The notes under the pieces: model-generated
Told to the model about the DNA's origin: nothing
The model's database searches: none
What the model saw: only the letters and a program-made list of their open reading frames with translations
Part shown: in pieces, positions 46,717 to 57,371 of the stretch
How positions within the stretch are numbered: the first letter of the stretch is position 1
How the letters are laid out: every line of letters begins with the position of its first letter
Program-made: the position numbers and the translations under genes
Assembly: GCA_036346405.1 (NCBI GenBank)
Contig: CM070548.1
Location: 87,193,333-87,257,332, forward strand
Length of the DNA stretch: 64,000 bases
Origin: Phyllostachys edulis
Lineage: Eukaryota > Streptophyta > Magnoliopsida > Poales > Poaceae
Direction: 5' to 3'

Positions 46717-47874
46717 TCACATTGGTAGAACCGAATCTTTTTCTCTGCCACTCTTGCTGCTGAAGCACGACCTCCCAACCGGCGCCAATCTCTTCGTCGG
46801 CGCAGGGTTTGCTGCGTCCGGCAATCCTCGGCCGCTGCGGCCGCCGCCGTCCTTGCTGTGCTCCCCGTGACACCGTCTTGAGGACCCCGATGAGCCTATC
46901 AGGAGGCCGCTCTCCCTGGCCACCATCAGCTCATCTTCTAGGCTGGCCTGAAGTACGTCGGCACTGGACATGCGGCCCTCACGGTGCGTGTCTAACAATG
47001 ACGACGACGCCCTTACCGGCGGCACGACGCCGTCTTCTCTGATCTCAACTATGCCATTGGCCTCCTCGGATCTCCCTGGACAATCTTTCGCCTCCTGGTC
47101 GCCACCAACGTTACTGCTCGCCACGTTCCGCGGCTCTTCGTGCACATGCTCCGAGTAGTCGTCTATCGTCAGAACCAGCTCGTGGTTGTCTCTCCGGTCC
47201 TCCCGTGGAGCGCGGCCCTCTGGCTCCGGCGAGACCATCCCCACGGTGACGAACGCGATGTTGCAGCGGCAGAGCGGGCAGTTGGAGTGCGACTTGAGCC
47301 ACGTGTCGATGCACGGCACGTGGAAGGCGTGTCTGCACTTGGGCAGCAGCCGGAGGCTCTCGCCGTCCAGGAACTCGCCGAGGCAGACCGAGCAGTCCGT
47401 GCTGTCGACGAACCCGTCGCCGCGCTTGTACTTGCACACGGTGATCTTGTTGATCAGCGTCTCGCCCAGACCGTCCGACGGCGAGACGTTCCACGGTTCC
47501 TGGCCCCGGGAATCGCCATGTTCTCCGCCGCCGTTGCCGCCGCCGTCCGCGCCGGAGCCAAGAACCCTGTTCCGGAGGGAGCTGAAGGTGCCGCAGTACT
47601 TGGAGATGATGGTGTAGTAGCTGATGAGGAGGAAGGCGCTAGCGAGCACCCCGATGATGGCGATGACGAGCGGCGAGAAGGCGGGGCCGGAGGAGTCGTC
47701 GGCGCTGGGGCCGGCGATGTCGAAGGCCGGCGGTGGGGGCGGGAAGATGAAGTAGCACCACTGTGGGCAGTACATGCTGCACAGGCCCTGGGAGCAATCC
47801 CGGATTGGCTCATAGGGCACCCACGTAGGCTGCGGCCCGAGAGTTGTAGGGGGAGAAGAGGCCATTGCCGCCAT
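46717..47874 (-). CDS. ATL-type RING-H2 E3 ubiquitin ligase, single exon, 385 aa
   Basis: The first ATG of the frame is at 47874 (MAAMASSPPTTLG); the five codons before it are open, but the upstream codon is GTG, so I use the ATG. A Pro-rich N-terminal part with four cysteines (DCSQGLCSMYCPQWC) precedes a membrane segment at about 68-91 (SPLVIAIIGVLASAFLLISY). A GLGETLI segment (135-141) is the GLD-type motif of ATL proteins. The RING-H2 finger has C161, C164, C180, H182, H185, C188, C199 and C202, with W192 that contacts E2 enzymes. The C-terminal 180 residues are acidic and Ser-rich, without a domain. ATLs are membrane-anchored E3 ligases in defence, carbon/nitrogen and hormone responses; this one resembles the ATL51/52 type by its Cys-rich N-terminus. 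No introns, as is usual for ATLs. Confidence 0.93.
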   Translation of the reverse strand: MAAMASSPPTTLGPQPTWVPYEPIRDCSQGLCSMYCPQWCYFIFPPPPPAFDIAGPSADDSSGPAFSPLVIAIIGVLASAFLLISYYTIISKYCGTFSSLRNRVLGSGADGGGNGGGEHGDSRGQEPWNVSPSDGLGETLINKITVCKYKRGDGFVDSTDCSVCLGEFLDGESLRLLPKCRHAFHVPCIDTWLKSHSNCPLCRCNIAFVTVGMVSPEPEGRAPREDRRDNHELVLTIDDYSEHVHEEPRNVASSNVGGDQEAKDCPGRSEEANGIVEIREDGVVPPVRASSSLLDTHREGRMSSADVLQASLEDELMVARESGLLIGSSGSSRRCHGEHSKDGGGRSGRGLPDAANPAPTKRLAPVGRSCFSSKSGREKDSVLPM

Positions 47875-48716
47875 GAAAGACAGAAGCACAGTAACAACAG
47901 TAGAGGACTAGAGGAAGAAAAGGATACAGAAGAACTCCTAAGAAACAAAGATGAGTAAATCTTTACTACCTCAGACTGCCAAGTTCTAGTACCAGCAGAG
48001 GATCTTTATCAGTTTCTGGTCCAACAAATTGTGGTGAGAGAATGAGAGAAGCATTGTAGAGGTGGTACTAGCTGCCTGTGCTTGCACCTTGGTACTGTAC
48101 TGATTTCCTTGTGTTGTGAAATGTGAGAGGAGAGGGGGGAGATCATTAGATGCTGGCACCGGCTGCTACTCTCATTCTCATGATCTCATCCTTCGAGCCT
48201 CTCTCTGAGCAACGAGAGTCTGCTTGTTTGGAAAGCAGGGTATTTTGGGACTCAGAGAGCCGGAGAGGGAGAGGGAATGGAGAGGGAGGGAAGAGGTGGT
48301 GGTGGTTGGGACCTGGGGCCTTCTTTGCCTTTGTGTTTTGGTGCCACAGTGCTCCTGCTCTCCTTTCCTTTTCTTTTCATTGCCATCTGTTGCTGCTGCT
48401 CCTCCTGTCTTCTCCTTTACCTCGTTTGTCTCCTATCCTGTGGAATACGAGGAGATGTTTCCATGGTAAGATGATAGACTTGAGTGACTAGGAAGGGCTA
48501 AATCACTATAATGAAGGGATGCAGTAGCAGCAGCAATTCAGTGTGAGTTCTAATGCCTAAAGCAGAGGAAGCCGGAAGGAAATGAAATCATTCATATTTG
48601 CCTAGATTGAGAGGGGTGACTAAAAGCAACCATACGATGAACAGACGAAGCCTTTACTTCAAGTTTGCCTCTAATCAAACTATAATAACCAGTTTGGTGA
48701 CCGAAGACTAAAGATA
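47875..48716 (-). promoter_or_regulatory. Upstream region of the RING-H2 gene
   Basis: Contains the 5' leader and promoter of the minus-strand RING-H2 gene. CT/GA-rich patches occur at 48240-48290 and 48400-48420. No TATA box could be assigned with confidence. Plus-strand frames at 48150-48491 are hydrophobic or Cys-rich by composition and are not supported. Confidence 0.35.
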
Positions 48717-48729
48717 TACTACCTCCGAT

Positions 48730-49546
48730 CAGAGGCGGGCGCAGGATTTGGACCATGGGTATTCAAAATTGCAGATGGTAAGAAAAAAAATTTTGACAAC
48801 CTAAATTATAGTTTTATAACACAGAATTAAGTGGCAGCATCATTGATTAATAAAATTGATCACAACTTGAAATTGTCCGGCTACTAATGATCAACATATC
48901 AAAGTGGCAACATATGAAATAAATAGAGGATAAAACAAGAAAATGGTAACAAAGCTTACAACTTACAAGTTACTGCGACAACTTTCCGATCCTTAATGCT
49001 TTGAAAATGAGCGATGATGTCCTTATCCTTAGCTTGCATGAAGAATTCCCTTTCAATCAATGTGACCAAACAACCATTCAAATATTTCTGCCCCATCTTG
49101 CTTCTTCTCTTGTTCTTTATCAAATTCATTATAGAAAAGACCCTCTCAACACCAGCAGTTGCAACAGGGAGAACAAGCACCAATTTGAGAAGTTTATAAA
49201 CAATTTCATACCGAGCAACCTTTCCTTGTTTAACTAGCATCATAGACAACTCTGCTAGACTTCTCAAATTTTTGAAGTTTTCATCATTTCTGATATCATT
49301 GATATAGTGGTGCAACTGAAAACGAAGCTGGTTCATTTCTTCAAATTCAAATGAATGGGCCGCTGGTGACTGGTGAGCCTGTGGGCGAGTGAGCCTGTGA
49401 GGCCGTGGCGAGAGGATCTTCATTTTTTTGCCGTAATACACTATACATATGATATACCTAGAATACACTATATATATATGAATTTGTTTTGCAAAAATAA
49501 TGGGTATTCAACTGAATACCATTGAATACAAGTGGGCCCGCCTCTG
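48730..49546 (-). mobile_element. hAT element with transposase C-terminus, TSD CCTCCGAT
   Basis: Inverted ends CAGAGGCGGGCGC and GGGCCCGCCTCTG are flanked by an exact 8-bp duplication CCTCCGAT (48722-48729 and 49547-49554). Length is 817 bp. It keeps only the 3' end of a transposase gene, so it is an internally deleted derivative of an autonomous element. Confidence 0.93.
48956..49468 (-). pseudogene. hAT transposase C-terminal (dimerisation) fragment
   Basis: The open frame contains LRSLAELSMMLVKQGKVARY, then YKLLKLVLVLPVATAGVERV, FSIMNLIKNKRRSKMGQKYL and NGCLVTLIEREFF. This is the C-terminal hAT dimerisation domain, with the conserved LPVATAxVERxFS core, of the TTF-type (ZMYM1-like) transposases common in plants. 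The first 40 residues come from element terminal sequence. The N-terminal zinc finger and the catalytic residues are missing, so it is not an active transposase. Confidence 0.88.
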
Positions 49547-49629
49547 CCTCCGATCTTTAATACTTTACGTCCACGAGAGAACTAGAACATTTACTTGATG
49601 TCAAATAAAAAAATACGGAGGGAGTATAA

Positions 49630-50022
49630 CGTATTAGACTAAATGTTTTACTAATTAATTGCACAGTGTGTTTTGGTTCTTAGTTTAAATGTAACTGACG
49701 CTTTTGTCAGTCAAAATCACTAGGAAAAGAGAGGTTTAAGATCACATATATTTCAGCCAGCAGAAAATGCAGTAGAAAAATAAGAGAACTTATGATTCAC
49801 ATGAAAAATTACTAACGGTCACACTAGTAACTTTCATGAAAGCAAAGCTGTGAAAGATCGTAGCACATGGCCCAGTCCTCCTATCAATGACTACATATAC
49901 CATCCGAGAATCTTGAGGTCACTCTCACATCAATCTGATTTCTTTCTCTCGCGTCAACTAAGTTAAGACAACGGCGTCAATCTACCACCCTGGCTGCTTT
50001 CTTTACATTTAGATTTAGGATA
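49630..50022. other. Intergenic, no gene recognised
   Basis: AT-rich sequence between two MITEs. No coding signal. Confidence 0.35.
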
Positions 50023-50119
50023 TGTACAATGATATGTATAACCGATGCCTATAAGAATCTCTACGCTATCCAGTAGCTAAGACTAAAGATAAATTTCATA
50101 CAATGAGTTGTGGTAATAT

Positions 50120-51343
50120 CACTACTACAGAAAAGACCTTCACAGACGGTTCAAAAACGTCATCACAGACGGTTTCGTGAGCCGTCCGAGTTTATAGGTC
50201 AGTAATAACATGATCATCACAGACGGTTCTTGTTCAGAACCGTCTGTGATAGTCTATTTTCACAGACGGTTCTGAACAAGAACCCTATGATAAGTCATTA
50301 TCACAAACGGTTCTTATTCAAAGCCGTCTGTGATAACTTTTTCTATTGCAAAAAAAAAAATCAAACCAATCAATTGCTAGACAGTAGTTTCCATATGCAA
50401 CCTCTAGCAAGACAACTAAAATCCAATTAAAATTATGATGGCAAACACATTACAGGAAAGGGAAACCAAAAAGTTTCACAATGTCCCCTACGAATAGGAA
50501 AAAAGAATAAAGTTACAAAGTTAAACTAGCTAGAAACCATCTATGCCTCCAAGCTCCTGAAGAACTCATCGGCTTCTTGGATTGGTCTTGTGAGCTCCTC
50601 TCTATACCTCACCAACATATCACAAGATGTTCTTGCATGTTGTCGAGTTCGACTCAAGCTCGTCGGTAAGGAGAGACGACTGAAAACCTCCAGCGGCGCT
50701 CCAACCTTAGGTAACACAAAATTAAGATAATTTTCATTACAACAAACAACCAACAAATTGTGTATGTTATGGGGATGTACACGTACCTTCCGTAGATCTA
50801 CCTCCTGCAGCAGACAAGGAGCTCCTCTCAAGATGACCGCATCCTCCTCATCGCTGCGTGTTTGTGTCTCCTCGCTGAACCGCAACGGGGAATCGAGGGT
50901 GGTCACTGGAGCTCGGTTTGGGGAGGGGAGAGGGAGAGACTGATGGAAAACAAGGCTGGGGTGGCTATAATATATAAGGACAGCGCCAAAACATTTTGCT
51001 TCCCGCGCACGCGTTCAAAAATTTTCGTACTCCTGCGCTGCGAATCACAAACGATTTCATACAAAAACCGTCTGTTACGACATATCACAGACGGTTTTTA
51101 ATACGAACCATTTGTGATAAGTATCTTATCACAGACGGTTTGTGTTTAGAACTGTATGTGATACTTCACAGACGGTTTTTAACACGAACCGTCTGTGATA
51201 TTACTTCTTCACAAACGGTTTTTAGCGCAGCCAATAACACAAACGGTCGCTAAACCAAAACCGTCTGTGATTGTATTTAATACAGACGGTTTTGGTCAAC
51301 CGTCTGTGATGAGGCGTCCAGTATTAGTCTTTTTGTAGTAGTG
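50120..51343 (-). mobile_element. Non-autonomous CACTA element (CACAGACGGTT family), copy 2, carrying a KNOX fragment
   Basis: Ends are CACTACTACAGAAAAGACC and TTTTTGTAGTAGTG. Both subterminal regions (50140-50340 and 51040-51320) are crowded with CACAGACGGTT in both orientations. Flanking triplets TAT and TAC agree at two of three positions. The right end matches the left end of copy 1 (10433) when inverted, so the two copies lie in opposite orientation about 38 kb apart. The interior holds a piece of a KNOX homeobox gene and no transposase. Confidence 0.9.
50541..50906 (-). pseudogene. Captured KNOX (KNOTTED1-like homeobox) fragment with intron
   Basis: The minus strand joins LLQEVDLRK (ends 50787 at AAG|GTACGT) across an 82-bp intron to VGAPLEVFSRL (starts 50705 after CCTAAG), in phase 0. 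It continues to CDMLVRYREELTRPIQEADE and FFRSLEA, then a stop. These are the end of KNOX1 (usual form LLxAYIDCRK-VGAPPEV) and the central part of KNOX2 (YCxxLVRYREELTRPxxEAxEFF). The intron is at the conserved KNOX1 position, so capture was at DNA level. The ELK and homeodomain are absent. A peptide of this kind could in principle act as a KNOX/BELL interaction competitor, but nothing shows that it is made. Confidence 0.85.
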
Positions 51344-51717
51344 TACGATCGGCTACAGGATTGTAGACAACACACAATCTTTTAATGCTTTTCTTGGTTC
51401 TGGTGCTACAGTCGGCTATAGGATTGTAGACAGCATATTTCTCTCTCTTTATTCTCTTTCATTCACATCAGCTTAAATCCTACGTGGCAAAAGCTATAGA
51501 CAGCTGATGTAAGCCCATTGTACATGATCTTACTTCTCCCCCTTCCGACTTCTTCTGTCAACACAAGTCATTAATCTCTTTGCATTGGTGCAACTACGTG
51601 AGAGCCTAGTCACCCAATCCTACTTCTTCTCAGGACCATATTGACCAAGCCTATTTCAGATAGGCGTGGACTCGTTTTAGAATGGAAGTATGCACTACAT
51701 TGCATAGCCATACGTTT

Positions 51718-51861
51718 TGTTATGAATATTGTGTGTATTTAGAGGTCCAATGGGCAATATATATCGGGTGTACAAGAGATGTATGTCATATACAGATAAG
51801 TCAATACAAAAGGTAGATAAGAAAATACAAAAGAGTTCCTATCTCTAACATATCTCTAACC
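51718..51861 (-). repeat. 3' LTR of the TRIM-like element (minus orientation)
   Basis: Plus strand reads TGTTATGAATATTGTGTG at the left edge and CATATCTCTAAC(C) at the right, with a C where the partner has A. It aligns along its whole length with 58281-58426. Confidence 0.8.
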
Positions 51862-52179
51862 CCCCCCTCAAATGCAAGACGTATGCAATAGCATTGCATT
51901 TGAAAAAAGTTGATACTAAACTAGAGAAAATCCAAAGTCCGAGTCTTGATAATATCATCATAGCATGCAGCTCTTGAAAAAATATGTTGACAAAAGATCT
52001 CCTCACATCCGATGTCGTGCGACAGCTCATATAGCACAAGGTGTGGGAGAAAAATCAGCCGTGGCAACACGACAAAGAAGGTGATAAAACCGATAAATAT
52101 AGAGAAAGTTGTCAAACCAAGCTGGAGAGGAATAGATGGAAGCATGGCTGTGCAGATCGTAGCCCAAGACGGTGGCGGT

Positions 52180-52325
52180 GCAGTGCACTAGAAGTGCAAC
52201 GGAGGCACAGTGCAAAAGAAGCGTGACGCAATGCACAAGAAGCGCAACGAAGACGCAGTGCGGAAGAAGCGCAGCGCAATACACAAGAAGCATAGTGGAG
52301 ACGCAATGCGAAAGAAGTGTGGCGG
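52180..52325. repeat. Degenerate short tandem array
   Basis: Units of about 22-26 bp built on GCAATGCACAAGAAGCGCAAC alternate with GAAGACGCAGTGCGGAAGAA. It lies inside the TRIM-like element and explains the repeated CTxLLVHC-type minus-strand frame. Confidence 0.75.
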
Positions 52326-52847
52326 CCTTAAAAGCTCGGGACGGCGAATCTGCAGCGGATGCTGCCATGCAAAGAAATTTCTATACTTCTTTGACTGACA
52401 ATAAATTTATGGACTCGCATGGTTTAGACGAACTCAAAGATAAAGTGGTACGGACTTGGATGAACGCAACGAAAGAAACAACACAAATGTAAAAAGACTA
52501 GAGCTAACTAGCAGCAAATACTAGCATATAACTAGCAGCGGCAAAATAGCAGGCACAGACGAACCATCCCAATAAGAAGACGCTCATCTTCCTAGAGATG
52601 TAGAGCAGCCAAAGACGCAACAGGCAACCGAACCATCCCAAATCCCAATCGGAATCCTTCCTATGTAGAGCAGCCAGACATTTCCTCGAGATGTAGAGCA
52701 GCCAGACCATCCCAAATCCCAACAGCCAATAGCCATCCCAATAGTCATCCCAATTGGAACACACCTTCAGGCCAATGTAAGATGGCCAACATCACAAAAG
52801 GGATAATAGGATGCTCCCTTGTTTAGTATCTAAAGCATGTGTATATC

Positions 52848-52984
52848 CCCAAGAAGATGAACCTGTTGAGTAGAAAGCACTGCGCGATTCTAATCAATAG
52901 AGCCCTCGAGCTGGCGCAGAAGGAGACGACGCGGTGGAGGCGTGCAGCCTGGAGGAACCCGGTGAACCAGAGCACGGCGGCCGG
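52848..52984 (-). pseudogene. EI24-like fragment, part after the LTR insertion
   Basis: Continues the frame from 57601: PAAVLWFTGFLQAARLHRVV, then SFCASSRALLIRIAQCFLLN and RFIFLG, after which similarity stops. The spacing of LW, GF, LHRVV, C, SR, IR, QCFLLN and IFLG fits the N-terminal part of plant EI24 (etoposide-induced 2.4, an ER membrane protein) homologues. The identification is from memory of the family pattern. Only the N-terminal portion is present, so this is a captured fragment. Confidence 0.6.
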
Positions 52985-54429
52985 CTTCATGTAAGGACCA
53001 GGGATTAACACTCCAAATCCTCTGTGTATTTCTGAACTAGTCCCATGATCAGTGGCTAGCTCACACAGTAAACAAACATGGTACCACAACCATAATCGCA
53101 AAACTTTATCAATAAATAACAGATTTGATCACCAGAAAGGCTTACGAGCCAACAATACAGAGAACACAGTGGAAGATGAAGAGCAAGTAGTAGAGCCCAG
53201 CTAATCTGCCACAGGCAATCGATTGGGGTAGCGGCCTAGTCGTCGAGATCTTCAGCAGGTGCAAAGTCCTTCTCCTCTGAACAACATTTTATTAAGCAAG
53301 AGTGAGTACAAATGAATGTACTCCGCAAGTTACACCCAATAACAGTGTTATAATGCATGTACGGATATATCAAAAGAAGGATTATATGGTTGTTTTGTAT
53401 AAAGCAATGTTTTCTTTTCAAATACTTGTACTAAGTTCCAAAGCAGATATTCTATAACTAAAATTTATTTTCTAAATTCTCAAGTTTTATAGTCAGATAA
53501 CATTCATCAACGAGTGGTGAAGGATACCCTCCTATCACATGGCTACCCGCTCAATTCCCATTTGGATAAAAATCCAAAACCATTTAACAACGTCTTTTGA
53601 AATTAAAACCAAAATCTAACTTGCAGTGGCTTTGCTAGCATGTCCATGACCATGGACACGGCTATTCGAATAGTTTTACAATCTATAGAGGTGTACAACT
53701 TTACCCATATGACACGACTTCTCTAGTTTGTTTGGCATCCGTCGATACCACCGCTCACTACCTTAGATAAGCAGTCTAGAGCACGTGACAAGACCTTTAC
53801 AATAAGTCATCCCACCGTAGTCCCGCCTCGCTAAGGTTTCGCCCCCTTTGGATAGAAACCCGTCGGGTTCAGGCCCCCTCTTGCGCCAGGTGGGAATATA
53901 TAAAAGTAGGTCATAAAATACACCCACGCAACCGAATGACACAATAACGGTGAAACGTTGCAAATTAGTTAGTCAGGTCCCTTCCATTCGAGACATGTGG
54001 TAGTACGATGTGGCTTAGCAAAATGCGCTCGAAGACCGGTCCTTAACTGACTTGGGCGACTTTCCAAAAGAACCATGGACCTCGATCATATAAATGAATC
54101 GACCCTGTGCATGAACATGCACCCATCCAAACATCCATTTCGCCCAAGTCCAAACCAAATTTCATTTTATTTTTAGTTTTTCAAAGCATTCACAAACTTC
54201 CATGACAAACCGATGTCATGGATACCATTTTAGACAACATTTGATCTTTTGGCTGTAAATTCCCCAAATCAAAATTTTTGGTCTAAGCTTTGACTAAGCA
54301 TAATTTTCCAACATGTTCTAGTCATACTAATGTATTAACCAGAGTTTTATCTAGGGTGACAAGGTGTGAGGGATTCAATGTCTAAGAACTGTCAAGTACG
54401 AGATCAGTATGTAAATCATCAGTATTGTA

Positions 54430-55165
54430 ATCATAATCCATTCTCCAGCAACTGTATAATCCTATACTCTAATATCAATTACTCCAATATACACAATATC
54501 AGTCTATTTCTATTATCTGACTTCCATCAATCCAACATTCAACTATACTCTAATTCTACATTCTGATATCCATCAATCCATTATTCCTTTATAAATTATT
54601 TCTAATAATTCAACATCCATCAATCCAATGATTATGCAATCCTATAATCCAATTTCCGATAATCCGATATCCAATAATTATCTATTTCTATAATCCAAAC
54701 GTTGATAATCCAATATCAATAATTATCTATTTCTATAATCTAATCTTCGATAATCCAATATCAATAATTATCTACTTCTAGCATCCAACATCAACAATTC
54801 AAGATTTAACAATAGTCTCTATCTATCATCTAATCTTTATTAATCCAATATCAACAATTATAGATCATCTGAATACTTTTATTGATTAACTCCACTATTT
54901 CATCAATTTCTCAATGATCCAACCAAGATTATTTCTATAATCCAACAAAGATTCATTTCTATAATCCAACCACAATAATTCATGTAATCCTAGAATCCAA
55001 TCTCCAATAATTATATAACCTTATAATCCAACCATCAACAACTGTATAATTATGTAATTAATATCTAAAACATGTATTCCTACAATCCAGCTTCCATCTA
55101 TTGTATATTGCTATAATCCGATAAAAAGGTATTATCATAATCAAGCCTCTAACAGTAGTATATTC
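54430..55165. repeat. AT-rich degenerate array of TAATCCAA-type motifs
   Basis: More than twenty copies of (C)TATAATCCAA or CATCAATCCAA with CAATATCAATAATTATCTATTTCTA as a longer sub-repeat (near 54670, 54715 and 54755). No fixed period. It lies in the left AT-rich half of the solo LTR. Confidence 0.7.
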
Positions 55166-55739
55166 TTATAATGTACTCCCTTTCAATTTCTAACCCCTGA
55201 ATACACCACATTCAGAAAGATTCTCCATACTATCTGTATTGACAATAAATGGCTATACAATGGAATTGGGAATAACTATAAAGCTTAAAATAGGAATTTA
55301 AATTACTTGAATTTAAATAAGCATGCAATAATAATTTAAAACAGAATTTAAATAATTTAAAATACTGGGATTCAAATATGATCAAAGATATAACATGCCT
55401 TGCTCATTTAGTTGTTACTCTTAAACGGCGTTGAACTGCGGAGAAGCGTCGAAATCTGGTTCTCCGAAGTCGTCGAAATCTACACGCGAAGATAAGTCAA
55501 ATTCAAATAACATCCAAATAACATTAAAATGAACTCCAAATTAAATAATTTTAGTGTAGATATCTAGAGCTTGATTTTAGATGAATTTAGAAATTGAATC
55601 GCTCGAATCGGAGTTCGAACGGGCTTTCGGAAGTTTGAAAATACATGAAATGATGAAAAAGGGAATTTCGGAATTTTTGGAATTAATTTTCTAAAGGAAA
55701 ATCAATTAATTACGTCAGCGCCACGTGGACGTGATTGGG

Positions 55740-56820
55740 CTGCCACGTCAGCGGAGGAGGCAATGTGGCGTTGAGGTGGCTAGGAGGTGGCGGTGAGGTG
55801 GAGGCCACATCGGCAAGGGGACGGCGGTGCTAGGTTGTGCAAGTTCGCCGGCGCTCCACGCCACAACGAGTCTCGGCGAGGGCACCGAGAGGGAGAGGGA
55901 GGCGAGGCGAACCTCACGCGCACAATTTTGGCGATGGGGCGCAAGGGGATGGCTGGCGGTGAGCGGAGGAAGTGACGGCGGCGACGATCGAATGCAGCGA
56001 TGAGGCTCCGGTGGCGGCCCGGTGAAATGGGTGCGCGCACAAGGTGCGCCGTGACGAGGCGATGCCGATAGTGGAGTCGGCGAAGGCAGGGGAGCTTCCA
56101 CGGCGGCGCTAATGGCGGCGGAAGAAGCTCCGGCCGGAGCACTTCAACGGCGAAATACGGCGAGGTGAGGGTAGGAGAGAAAGGGGGAGTTGGGGGAAAA
56201 GAAAGAGGAGATCAAGGGGCATCGGGTGCGCTCCTTTATAGAGGTCAAGAAGGAGGAGAGAGGTGGCTTGCCGGCATGGGCGCGTTGCGGAGCTCTGCGG
56301 ATGCAGGGCATGGCGCGGGACGCGCGGAGTGACGGGGCATGTGGCGGCAGAGAAAATGGGGGAGCGGTGGCGGCGGGAAACACGGCATATAATGCCCTGT
56401 TGACGAAGCAGCGAGGATGGGCGAAGGTGCCGGCAAGATTCGCGGTGCGGCGAAGAAAAATGGGGGCGGCATGGGCTCTCAACAAGCAGAAAGGGAGGAG
56501 GAAGACGACGCGGTGGCGAGAGGCCGACAGGTGGGGCCGCCTTGGCAGCGAGAGCGAGCAGAGGAGAGGTGCAGTGTTTAGGGCTGTTCGATTTTGATTG
56601 GACGATCCAAAATGATTTGGGCTTTCAGACCGTCCGAACGTTACAACGCGATCGGGCCGTCCAATCTTGATCGGACGGTCCATGAGAGGAAGGCGTGGGA
56701 TAGAGAGCGGAGATGGGCCGCAGAGCTGGGCCAAAGGCGAGGGATAGGAGCGGGCCGAGAGGAAATCGGTCCGAAGGCAAAAGGGAAATTAGAAATGGAT
56801 TTTCGATTTAATAAATAGAA
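55740..56820. other. GC-rich block of the solo LTR
   Basis: Overlapping frames up to 196 codons on both strands arise from composition. They are Arg/Pro/Ala-rich and without a domain. The long LTR has the equivalent block at 12780-14060. Confidence 0.6.
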
Positions 56821-57310
56821 GAAATTGAAAAGGCTTTTTAGAAAATAGTTAATTAGGTCCAATAATTCTAGAAAAATACAAAGAAACTCCTTGAATTATT
56901 TGGAACTTAATAAAATTATTTATAAATTAATTTTAGCTTTTAATTTTGCAATTAAACTATTTTTGGCTTTTGGACAAAAAGAAAAGCCCTTTTTAAATTC
57001 CAGAAAATCAAGAAAATACTTAAAACACTCTTTTTGACTTTTGAAACCAATAAAACCCAAGAAATTCAAATACACAAAATTTTGAATTAATTGAAGTTTG
57101 ATTAACTTATTTTAAATTGTTTTTGTTTTCTAAAATTTCAAGTTTAAGCTTTAACAAATCAGGAAAAATCAAATGGTGATTTTTATTTGGAAAACTTCGA
57201 AAAGGCCTAAAAATCAAATAGATTAGCTTTGAAATAATCAAAATTACTTCCAACTTAAAGTTGGCTTTTATTTTTGCACATAACTATTTTTAATTTTTGA
57301 AAGACAGGAA

Positions 57311-57371
57311 ATCTTTTTTTTAATATATCTTTGTAGTAGGGGTGGTGCCCCTCCTATTTTCGGTAAAAAAA
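57311..57371 (+). mobile_element. Very short LINE-type tail with TSD AAAGACAGGAA
   Basis: About 61 bases ending in an A-run, with GTAGGGGTGGTGCCCCTCC before it, flanked by the 11-bp direct repeat AAAGACAGGAA (57300-57310 and 57372-57382). It looks like an extremely 5'-truncated target-primed insertion inside the solo LTR. Confidence 0.75.

Larger units (their letters stand above)
48719..49624. mobile_element. Stowaway-like MITE, split by a hAT insertion
   Basis: The ends CTACCTCCGAT and ACGGAGGGAG are the Stowaway terminal repeat (CTCCCTCCGT type) with TA on both outer sides (48717-48718 and 49625-49626). Without the hAT insertion the MITE is only about 80-90 bp. The inserted element interrupts the left terminal repeat itself. 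Confidence 0.8.
50023..51530. mobile_element. MITE split by a CACTA insertion
   Basis: Left end ATATGTACAATGATATG and inverted right end ATCATGTACAATGGGC are similar to the ends of the MITE at 58785-59050 (GCATGTACAATAG). The right half carries CACATCAGCTTAAATCCTAC, GTGGCAAAAGCTATAGACAG and CTGATGTAAGCCCATTGTAC; the same series occurs at 58980-59045. The two halves are separated by the CACTA element at 50120-51343. Confidence 0.6.

Noticed and set aside
47875..47889. Start of the RING-H2 protein five codons further upstream
   Set aside because: That codon is GTG; in a plant gene the ATG at 47874 is the proper start.
47140..47958. 272-codon plus-strand frame
   Set aside because: Antisense to the RING-H2 gene; the minus strand has a complete RING finger and membrane segment.
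52504..52764. 86-codon Trp/Leu/Cys-rich minus-strand frame
   Set aside because: Made by an internal repeat (CTGGCTGCTCTACAT and variants) in the TRIM-like element; no family match.
55748..56740. Long overlapping frames (up to 196 codons) on both strands
   Set aside because: They lie in the GC-rich block of a solo LTR, are Pro/Arg/Ala-rich by composition, and the related LTR has the same block at 12.8-14.1 kb.
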